This document shows positions 1-6,376 of a DNA stretch of 6,759 nucleotides, piece by piece. Position 1 is the stretch's first letter. Each line of letters opens with the position of its first letter. Below the pieces are notes generated by a model that was given only the letters and a program-made list of their open reading frames with translations, was not told the origin of the DNA and did no database searches. A program made the position numbers and the translations under genes. Source of the stretch: an uncultured Eubacteriales bacterium (lineage in GTDB: Bacteria; Bacillota; Clostridia; Monoglobales; UMGS1388); the NCBI GenBank assembly GCA_900551345.1, contig URVP01000082.1:1-6759 (forward strand), read 5' to 3'.

Positions 1-45
1 TATAATTCTTCTTATTGTTTTCTCTTTCTTGGCCGTCAAATGCAC
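1..45 (-). CDS. Probable 5' end of an unidentified divergent gene (partial)
   Basis: Read leftward, a GTG codon at 45-43 opens a frame that stays open to the window edge, giving 15 residues, MHLTAKKEKTIRRII. A purine-rich Shine-Dalgarno-like stretch, GGGAGGGGGA, lies just upstream (60-51), with its GGAGG core nine bases from the GTG. The basic, lysine- and arginine-rich start and the AGA/ATA codons match the other genes here. TTG at 39-37 is an alternative start but sits too far from the ribosome binding site. Fifteen residues are too few to name a function; a basic N-terminus like this occurs in TetR-type regulators and in many other proteins, so no identity is claimed. An open frame of this length can arise by chance, so the call rests mainly on the ribosome binding site and the divergent layout. 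Confidence 0.4.
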   Translation of the reverse strand, partial: MHLTAKKEKTIRRII

Positions 46-73
46 AATGCTCCCCCTCCCAGTTCTTGTTTTG

Positions 74-102
74 TATATATAATTTTTACAACTTTGTTGC
101 AA
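74..102 (-). promoter_or_regulatory. Candidate promoter for the leftward gene
   Basis: On the minus strand a -35-like TTGCAA (102-97) is followed after exactly 17 bases by a -10-like TATATA (79-74). Transcription would begin near 67, leaving a leader of about 20 bases that contains the ribosome binding site at 60-51. Both boxes match the housekeeping consensus at four of six positions. The stretch is AT-rich, so such matches are easy to find by chance. Confidence 0.3.
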
Positions 103-127
103 TGCTTTACTTTTAGGCTTATTTAAT
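78..127 (+). promoter_or_regulatory. Candidate promoter region of the topoisomerase operon
   Basis: Two weak possibilities are visible. A perfect TATAAT lies at 78-83 but has no recognisable -35 box upstream; the expected place is C-rich. Alternatively TTGCAA (97-102) and TTTAAT (122-127) lie 19 bases apart, slightly long, and would start the transcript near 134, about 24 bases before the TTG start codon. Neither is strong. The operon promoter should fall in this 112-base gap if the leftward gene is real. Confidence 0.3.
86..102. repeat. Imperfect 17-bp inverted repeat, operator-like
   Basis: The sequence TTACAAC-TTT-GTTGCAA has two 7-base arms around a 3-base centre, with one mismatch (a G:U pair if transcribed). 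It lies between the two divergent start codons and overlaps the -35-like boxes proposed in both directions. Size and position suit a dimeric repressor site or a shared control element. It is not followed by a T run, so it is not a terminator. A dyad of this size could be chance in AT-rich DNA. Confidence 0.3.
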
Positions 128-141
128 GTAAAATTGTTTAG

Positions 142-150
142 AAAAGGTGG
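142..150 (+). promoter_or_regulatory. Ribosome binding site that fixes the TTG start of subunit B
   Basis: AAAAGGTGG ends seven bases before the TTG at 158 and is the only good Shine-Dalgarno match near the gene start. An in-frame TTG at 134 lies upstream of this site and has no such sequence before it, so the eight extra residues it would add (MFRKGGIK) are almost certainly not translated. Confidence 0.75.
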
Positions 151-157
151 GATAAAA

Positions 158-2125
158 TTGGCAAAAAAACATTATGGTAATGACAGTATTTCATCGCTTA
201 AAGGTGCTGACAGAGTCCGCAAACGCCCCGGTGTTATATTTGGTTCGGACGGAATTGACGGATGCTGCCATTCAGCATTTGAAATAATTTCCAACTCTAT
301 TGACGAAGCCAGAGAAGGTTACGGTAAATTAATCGAAGTAGAAATGTTTCGAGACCATTCCATACAAGTAACCGACTACGGCAGAGGAATACCTCTCGAT
401 TTTAATCAAAGAGAAGACAAATACAACTGGGAGCTTGTTTTCTGCGAAATGTACGCAGGAGGTAAGTATAACAACACATCGGGTGATAATTATGAATTTT
501 CACTCGGTTTAAACGGTCTGGGTACCTGTGCAACACAGTATTCATCTGAATATATGGATGTTACCGTATACCGTGATGGTTTTAAATACTCCCTCCATTT
601 TGAAAAAGGCGAAAACATCGGCGGACTTCAAAAAGAATCCTACAGCGGCAGACGCACAGGATCAATAATTAAATGGAAACCTGACCTTGATGTTTTTACG
701 GATATAGCAATACCTGAAGAATATTTTATGACCACCCTGAAAAAACAAGCGGTTGTAAATTCCGGGATAACATTTAAACTCACAACTCCCAGCGGAGAAA
801 AACATGAGTACCTGTATGAAAACGGAATAATCGATTATGTTAAAGAAATTGCTGAGGAAAAAGCTATATCATCGGTGCAATATTTTGAAGGAGAACGTAA
901 GGGCCGCGACAGAGAGGACAAGCCCGAATATAAAGTAAAACTTTCTGCTGCATTTTGCTTTAATAACGAAGCGAACATGATAGAATATTACCATAATTCC
1001 AGTTTCCTGGAACACGGCGGTGCACCTGAAAAAGCTTTGAAAAGCGCAATGGTCTCCGTTTTTGACCAATACCTAAAAAACAACGGAAAATACAACAAAA
1101 ACGAAAGTAAAATTACTTTTGCAGATATATCGGACAGTCTGTGTTTTGTAAGCAATACATTTTCAACGGTTACCAGCTATGAAAACCAGACAAAAAAAGC
1201 TATTACCAATAAATTTATTCAGGAAGCAATGACAGAATTTCTGCGGCATAACCTGGAGATATATATAATTGAAAACAAGACAGAAGCTGAAGCAATAGGC
1301 AATCAGATTCTTGTAAATAAACGAAGCCGAGAGTCGGCTGAAAAAGCACGAATCAATGTTAAAAAAATGCTCACGGGAAATACCGACGCGACCAATAGAG
1401 TACAGAAGTTCGTTGATTGTCGTTCCAAAGATGTTTCAGAAAGAGAGCTGTATATAGTAGAGGGTGATTCGGCGCTGGGATCCTGCAAACTGGGCAGAGA
1501 CGCAAGTTTTCAGGCAATCATACCGGTAAGAGGCAAAATTCTTAATTGTCTTAAAGCAGATTATGACAAAGTGTTTAAAAGTGATATTATCCTTGATATT
1601 ATAAAGGTTCTTGGCTGCGGCGTGGAAGTTAAAAGCAAAGCAGGCAAGAATATGAACACTTTTGACTTGGAAAACCTACGTTGGAACAAAATAATTATCT
1701 GTACAGATGCGGATGTGGACGGATACCAGATAAGAACGCTTATTCTTACTATGTTCTATCGGCTTATGCCCACACTTATAAACAAAGGATATGTATATAT
1801 TGCTGAATCGCCGCTGTATGAAATAACTTGCAAAGACCAAACATACTTTGCATATAACGAAGCAGAGCGTGTAAAAATACTTGAAAAACTTGAGGGTAAA
1901 AACTATATTATACAGCGTTCAAAAGGTCTCGGCGAGAACCAGCCGGAAATGATGTGGCAGACTACCATGAACCCTGAAACCAGACGGCTTATAAGAATCA
2001 TACCCGAGGATGTTACACGCACACAGGAGATGTTCGAGCTTCTGCTGGGAGATAATCTGGCAGGGCGTAAGGAGCACATCGCACAAAACGGTGCAAAATA
2101 TATCGACCTAACAGATGTAAGCTAA
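158..2125 (+). CDS. parE: Type IIA DNA topoisomerase subunit B (topoisomerase IV ParE / GyrB-like)
   Basis: ATP-driven subunit of a cytoplasmic type IIA topoisomerase; with the downstream A subunit it should pass one DNA duplex through another. The 655 residues match the usual GyrB/ParE length. Residues 1-215 form the GHKL ATPase, with EIISNSIDEA (Glu42, Asn46), the adenine-contact motif DYGRGIP (Asp73, Arg76, Pro79) and AGGK at 100-103. The transducer domain follows, with the ATP-sensing QTK at 344-346. TOPRIM spans about 428-545, with EGDSA (Glu434), PVRGK at 456-460 and TDADVDG (Asp517, Asp519). The B-subunit tail has KGLGE at 589-593 and NPETRRL. Departures from the usual motifs: SLGLNGLG replaces SGGLHGVG in the ATP lid, and EGDSALG replaces EGDSAGG. 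Such changes fit the divergent second topoisomerase of Clostridia. The start is TTG at 158, chosen by its ribosome binding site. Subunit A follows after 39 bp, evidently in one transcript. A type IIA B subunit is certain; topoisomerase IV rather than gyrase is inferred from the partner. Confidence 0.93.
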   Translation: MAKKHYGNDSISSLKGADRVRKRPGVIFGSDGIDGCCHSAFEIISNSIDEAREGYGKLIEVEMFRDHSIQVTDYGRGIPLDFNQREDKYNWELVFCEMYAGGKYNNTSGDNYEFSLGLNGLGTCATQYSSEYMDVTVYRDGFKYSLHFEKGENIGGLQKESYSGRRTGSIIKWKPDLDVFTDIAIPEEYFMTTLKKQAVVNSGITFKLTTPSGEKHEYLYENGIIDYVKEIAEEKAISSVQYFEGERKGRDREDKPEYKVKLSAAFCFNNEANMIEYYHNSSFLEHGGAPEKALKSAMVSVFDQYLKNNGKYNKNESKITFADISDSLCFVSNTFSTVTSYENQTKKAITNKFIQEAMTEFLRHNLEIYIIENKTEAEAIGNQILVNKRSRESAEKARINVKKMLTGNTDATNRVQKFVDCRSKDVSERELYIVEGDSALGSCKLGRDASFQAIIPVRGKILNCLKADYDKVFKSDIILDIIKVLGCGVEVKSKAGKNMNTFDLENLRWNKIIICTDADVDGYQIRTLILTMFYRLMPTLINKGYVYIAESPLYEITCKDQTYFAYNEAERVKILEKLEGKNYIIQRSKGLGENQPEMMWQTTMNPETRRLIRIIPEDVTRTQEMFELLLGDNLAGRKEHIAQNGAKYIDLTDVS

Positions 2126-2164
2126 AAAGAAAGATGTTATCTTATTAAACAGGAGATTATTGAA

Positions 2165-4330
2165 ATGGCAAAATATACAGACCAGGCAATTACCGAAACT
2201 CTTGAACAAAATTACATGCCGTATGCCATGAGCGTTATTATTTCAAGAGCAATACCGGAAATAGACGGCTTAAAACCTTCTCATAGAAAATTACTGTATA
2301 CAATGTATAAAATGGGCCTGCTTAACGGACAAAAAACAAAGTCTGCTAATGTGGTAGGTCAAACAATGAAGCTTAATCCACATTGTGATATGGCAATTTA
2401 CGAAACCATGGTTCGTCTTTCACGAGGCAATGAGGCACTTCTTCATCCTCTTGTTGACTCTAAGGGAAGCTTTGGTAAACACTATTCAAGGGATATGGCT
2501 TTTGCTGCATCCAGATATACGGAAGTAAAACTTGACCCCATATGTGCAGAGCTTTTTTCGGACATCGATAAAAACACGGTGGAATTTGTTGACAACTATG
2601 ACGGAACACTTAAAGAGCCTCTTCTTCTTCCTGCACGGTTTCCATCAATTTTAGTAAATGCCAATCAGGGAATCGCTGTAGGTATGGCATCAAACATGTG
2701 CAGTTTTAATCTTAAAGAAGTGTGCAGCACTACTATTGCTTTTTTAAAAAATTCTAAATGTGATATAAAAGAGACTCTTCTTGCACCTGATTTTTCAACA
2801 GGCGGAGAACTTATATATGAAGAATCGGTTATAAACGATATTTATAATACGGGCAGGGGCAGCGTTAAAGTAAGAGCTAAGTATAATTATGACAAAAGCA
2901 ATCGATGCATAGACATATACGAAATACCTTATTCCACTACTGCTGAAGCTATAATCGATAAAATTATTGATTTAATGAAGCAGGGAAAAGTAAAAGAAAT
3001 TAATGATATAAGAGACGAAACCGATCTTAAAGGTCTTAAAATTACTATCGACATCAAAAAAGGTGTTGACCCGGACAAACTTATGACAAGGCTTTTCCGC
3101 TTAACACCCTTGCAAGACTCTTTCGGCTGCAATTTTAACATACTTATTAACGGTTCTCCCAAGGTTATGGGTATAAGGGAAATTCTTGACGAATGGACTT
3201 CTTTCCGCATGGAATGTATCCGTCGACAACTTGAATTTGATATTGACAAAAAATCCAAGAGACTTCATCTCCTTCAAGGTCTTGAAAAGATTTTGCTGGA
3301 TATAGACAAAGCCATTAAAATCATTAGGGAAACAGAACTTGAAGCTGATGTTATACCAAATCTTATGAAAGGTTTTGCAATTGATGAAGAACAGGCTGAA
3401 TTTATTGCGGAAATCAAGCTGCGTAATCTTAACAAAGAATATATCTTAAAAAGAACAAGAGACATAGATTCTCTCCTTGACGAAATAGCTGATATGCGTA
3501 CGACACTTTCGGATGACAAAAAGATAAAACAGATTATAATTACTCAGCTTAAAGATATTCAAAAGAAATACGGACAAGAAAGAAAAACAACCATAGTAAG
3601 TGCTGAAGATATAAGCACCGCTGAACCGGAAGTGGTTATTGATAACTATAACTTAACTTTATTCCTTTCGGGAGACGGTTACCTTAAAAAGATAACTGCG
3701 GTATCTCTTCGTGCAGCAGGAGAGCAAAAACTTAAAGAAAACGACAGCATTGTTTGGGAAAAAGAAATTACAAATAATTCTGAAATCATTGTCTTTACCG
3801 ATAAATTTAATGCTTACAAACTTAAGACATATGAATTTCCCGATTGTAAAGCAAGTCAGCTGGGAGAATTTCTGCCCGGTTATTGTTCAATGGAGCAGGA
3901 TGAAAATGTATGCGGTATTGCTGCTACCTGTGACTATAAAGGATATGTCCTTTTCTGTTACGATAACGGTAAAATAGCCAAGGTATCACTTGAAAGCTAT
4001 GCTACAAAACAAAACAGAAAAAAACTCACCAATGCATACAACGATAAAGCAGCACTTGTAAAAATCGTACAGATTGAAGAAGACGGCGATTATGTAATAC
4101 TGTCAGATAACGGAAAGGCTCTTGTATTTAATACAGAAAGTATTAACCCCAAAGCCTCAAGAACAACAAACGGAGTGGCCGTGATGACGCTTCGTAAAGG
4201 TAAAAAAATTAAAGGCCTTATTCCTCTGTCTGATTTTGATGTAGAGAACCCTCAATATTATCGGACAAAGAACATCCCTGCAACAGGCTGTTTTTTAAAG
4301 GAAAATGATATACAGATTAAGTTGTTTTAA
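2165..4330 (+). CDS. parC: Type IIA DNA topoisomerase subunit A (topoisomerase IV ParC / GyrA-like)
   Basis: DNA cleavage and re-joining subunit, partner of the gene 39 bp upstream. The ATG at 2165 follows AGGAG at 2151-2155 with nine-base spacing. The 721 residues are short for GyrA or ParC (about 800 or more), mostly through the C-terminal domain. Residues 1-35 hold the family opening with AIPEIDGLKPSHRK at 29-42. The winged-helix domain carries the DNA-linking tyrosine in SRYTE (Arg117, Tyr118); tower and coiled-coil domains follow to about 480, with GLEKILLDIDKAI at 372-384. From about 493 four strand-turn-strand repeats (near 496-516, 539-561, 593-613, 642-660) suggest a reduced beta-pinwheel. 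No GyrA box (QRRGGKG type) is recognisable, arguing against a supercoiling gyrase. Oddities: the quinolone-contact stretch reads PHCDMAIYE, so E. coli GyrA Ser83 corresponds to Met76 and Asp87 to Glu80; NMCSFN replaces NIPPHN, putting Met178 at the DNA-intercalating isoleucine. Membership of the family is certain; the topoisomerase IV label is inference. Confidence 0.93.
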   Translation: MAKYTDQAITETLEQNYMPYAMSVIISRAIPEIDGLKPSHRKLLYTMYKMGLLNGQKTKSANVVGQTMKLNPHCDMAIYETMVRLSRGNEALLHPLVDSKGSFGKHYSRDMAFAASRYTEVKLDPICAELFSDIDKNTVEFVDNYDGTLKEPLLLPARFPSILVNANQGIAVGMASNMCSFNLKEVCSTTIAFLKNSKCDIKETLLAPDFSTGGELIYEESVINDIYNTGRGSVKVRAKYNYDKSNRCIDIYEIPYSTTAEAIIDKIIDLMKQGKVKEINDIRDETDLKGLKITIDIKKGVDPDKLMTRLFRLTPLQDSFGCNFNILINGSPKVMGIREILDEWTSFRMECIRRQLEFDIDKKSKRLHLLQGLEKILLDIDKAIKIIRETELEADVIPNLMKGFAIDEEQAEFIAEIKLRNLNKEYILKRTRDIDSLLDEIADMRTTLSDDKKIKQIIITQLKDIQKKYGQERKTTIVSAEDISTAEPEVVIDNYNLTLFLSGDGYLKKITAVSLRAAGEQKLKENDSIVWEKEITNNSEIIVFTDKFNAYKLKTYEFPDCKASQLGEFLPGYCSMEQDENVCGIAATCDYKGYVLFCYDNGKIAKVSLESYATKQNRKKLTNAYNDKAALVKIVQIEEDGDYVILSDNGKALVFNTESINPKASRTTNGVAVMTLRKGKKIKGLIPLSDFDVENPQYYRTKNIPATGCFLKENDIQIKLF

Positions 4331-4338
4331 TTGACACA

Positions 4339-4375
4339 AAAAATCACCCGAAGCCTTAGGCTTTGGGTGATTTTT
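4339..4375. terminator. Bidirectional intrinsic terminator
   Basis: A near-perfect hairpin pairs 4339-4355 with 4359-4375 around a TTA loop: 17 pairs with one G:T, including the GC-rich TCACCC/GGGTGA block. A run of A on the left and of T on the right means RNA from either strand ends in a U tract. It begins eight bases after the stop of the topoisomerase A gene and ends 21 bases from the stop of the leftward permease gene, so it can close both convergent operons. Confidence 0.92.
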
Positions 4376-4396
4376 GCTTGCATAAGTTAAACGAGC

Positions 4397-6376
4397 TTAT
4401 TTGATGAACTCTGGAATATCAGGATCGTTAGTGTTAAATCTCCATTCATAAAGGTAATCGTCATTTAACAATACGCTAACCGATGCATTCGAATTGATTT
4501 GAGCAGGGTTATCATTCATATAATTAAGCAACTGAGCTATTTGATCTTTGTCAGTAATTGTTTCTATGTCGTTTCCAACATCTGACATGGTCATGTCGTC
4601 ATGGCCAATTGTCATTGTGCTGACATTTTCAGCAGTAGGAAGAGAATCATACAAACCCATTTCTTTAAGTATTTCTACCGTATTAACAAACGAGGGAAGT
4701 ATATAGTATGAATCGGTTTGCTGAGAAAGGTCCGTTTTGGGTACTTCGGTACCATCCTTATAAACTCCCGGATATGAATATGAAATTCTTATCATGGTAA
4801 ATGAATCATACCAATTTGCAAATTCATCATAATCAGCATTGGAAAAGTCTTTAACCATCGCATCCAATAGTCTGTTAAACATTTCATCAGACGGATACAA
4901 AGTTTCATAATCATAATATGCGATACGGTCGTCAATGATTGAAATTGACTCAAAGTTTCTTTCGCAGTCTCTTAATATTTCAAAATACAACTGACGGACA
5001 GGATCACTTTCTATGATGTCTTCAAGTAAGTTTTTCTGAGCTGTCAGGTCAGTATAATACCATCTGTTCATGGTTTTACCATTATCAAGATGATATGTAA
5101 GATAAATAGCTACAGGGTTTTCGTAAACTGAATTTTGATTCTGAACAAGGTATTTATGCAGTGCTGTTACTTTTTCAATTGTAGCCTTATCTTTTATATC
5201 AGGTGAAAAGGTTTGTTTTACAGAATATTCTTGACCATTGTTGTCATCAAACTCATCCTGATAATAAGGAGCTGTATCCGATCTGAAGGTAACATATTGT
5301 ACATTATCAGCCACAGGTATTCTGCGTTCATATCCGGTTAAATCAAAGCTAAAAATGACAAACAAAACAAGAACAAAAGCACTGTAACCCAGTATAGGTT
5401 TATATACTTCAGGGACTTTAAAGCTCTTTTTAACTATCATCTGCGCAATAACTATACCGAGGATTCCGAGGGGTATAAGCAGCAGTGCATTTTTAACATC
5501 GAACATTTCATAAAAATATGCAAATCCCAGACAACCGCAGCAAATACCCACACCGTATACAAAAAACGGGCGAAGCTTTGGAAATGCTACAACTTCACTA
5601 TGATTTTCAATATTTCTTATTCTGTAAAGCAGATATCCTGCCGCAAAGAACACCACAGCAATTACAAGATACAGCAGTATGTTTTTCCAACTCGCAAAAC
5701 AACCCGGTTGAACATACAGCAAGTTAGTAAGTGAATAATTACCGTTATACATATAGCCGAAAAGCTGCGTTTCAAGGAAAAAGTTAACAAAAAATTCTGC
5801 CATTGCCGGTAAAAGGCCGAAAATATATGTAAAAATGAAACTTGCTACAGCGTTTCCTGATATAAATGACACTGCACATGCAGCTGAAAAGGTTACAAGG
5901 CTGTATAAAAGCGATTCGCCAATTATGCTCATAAGATGCGAAACCTTAAAAGCAAGGGAAAAATCATCGCTTGTTCCAAAAAGCAGCAATATTACGGCAT
6001 TTATAACAAAAGGGATCACAATCATTATCAAACCGGATATAATATGTGATATATACTGACAGCCTCTGGTAACCGGAAGGCTATGAGCAAATGTTGACGC
6101 TTTGCCTGACTGCATGTAAGAGAAAAGCATTACTCCGAGTACAACAGGCGCGATTAATGAGAAGAAATAAAATCCGAATGAATATTGAAACAATTGAGAT
6201 CCAACCATTGTCAAAGAGTTTTCTATATAGCGGACTTCACTGTCAAAATGCCGGTTTATAAACAGCAGAGTGCTTGTCAAAAAGACTGCAACGGTATGAA
6301 GAGCACAAATCCACCATAATCTTTTAAAGTCCGACTTGATAATGCTTTTATTATAAAATGATATTTTCGAATTCAT
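4397..6376 (-). CDS. ABC-2-type transporter permease with large C-terminal outer domain
   Basis: Membrane subunit of an ABC exporter, pairing with the ATPase encoded just upstream; the substrate is unknown. The protein has 659 residues. About nine hydrophobic segments lie near 21-40, 67-87, 108-134, 150-173, 177-200, 230-251, 271-290, 297-315 and 329-346. SGKASTFAHSLPVTRGCQY at 90-108, after the second segment, resembles the loop of bacterial ABC-2 permeases in which SLPVTR is common. From about 350 to the end lies a hydrophilic, acidic, tyrosine-rich domain of some 310 residues with no membrane segments, probably outside the membrane if nine segments is correct. Clostridial permeases of this build carry a domain of unknown function here (possibly the DUF6449 type, recalled, not checked). 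The start is ATG at 6376, eight bases after a GGAGG core; an in-frame ATG at 6397 would add seven residues but lies upstream of that site. The gene overlaps the ATPase gene by 26 bp, implying translational coupling. Confidence 0.82.
   Translation of the reverse strand: MNSKISFYNKSIIKSDFKRLWWICALHTVAVFLTSTLLFINRHFDSEVRYIENSLTMVGSQLFQYSFGFYFFSLIAPVVLGVMLFSYMQSGKASTFAHSLPVTRGCQYISHIISGLIMIVIPFVINAVILLLFGTSDDFSLAFKVSHLMSIIGESLLYSLVTFSAACAVSFISGNAVASFIFTYIFGLLPAMAEFFVNFFLETQLFGYMYNGNYSLTNLLYVQPGCFASWKNILLYLVIAVVFFAAGYLLYRIRNIENHSEVVAFPKLRPFFVYGVGICCGCLGFAYFYEMFDVKNALLLIPLGILGIVIAQMIVKKSFKVPEVYKPILGYSAFVLVLFVIFSFDLTGYERRIPVADNVQYVTFRSDTAPYYQDEFDDNNGQEYSVKQTFSPDIKDKATIEKVTALHKYLVQNQNSVYENPVAIYLTYHLDNGKTMNRWYYTDLTAQKNLLEDIIESDPVRQLYFEILRDCERNFESISIIDDRIAYYDYETLYPSDEMFNRLLDAMVKDFSNADYDEFANWYDSFTMIRISYSYPGVYKDGTEVPKTDLSQQTDSYYILPSFVNTVEILKEMGLYDSLPTAENVSTMTIGHDDMTMSDVGNDIETITDKDQIAQLLNYMNDNPAQINSNASVSVLLNDDYLYEWRFNTNDPDIPEFIK

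Noticed and set aside
1..126. Rightward open frame from the left edge to a TAA at 124-126, as the tail of an upstream gene
   Set aside because: The 41 residues are rich in Cys and Phe with a proline run and look non-coding. The stretch also contains the promoter-like AT-rich DNA and, on the other strand, a better supported gene start.
1303..1488. Leftward 61-residue open frame over the TOPRIM-coding part of subunit B
   Set aside because: It is the complement of the strongly conserved EGDSA region, so its openness follows from codon composition.
2929..3519. Two leftward open frames (2929-3258 and 3274-3519) inside the topoisomerase A gene
   Set aside because: They are shadows of a clearly coding gene on the opposite strand, serine/isoleucine-rich in composition, with no recognisable domain.
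3711..3977. Rightward 88-residue open frame within the topoisomerase A gene
   Set aside because: It is out of frame within the conserved pinwheel-coding region and resembles no family, so it is a chance frame.
5518..6059. Rightward open frames opposite the permease gene
   Set aside because: They are antisense to well-supported membrane-segment coding sequence and have no sign of function.
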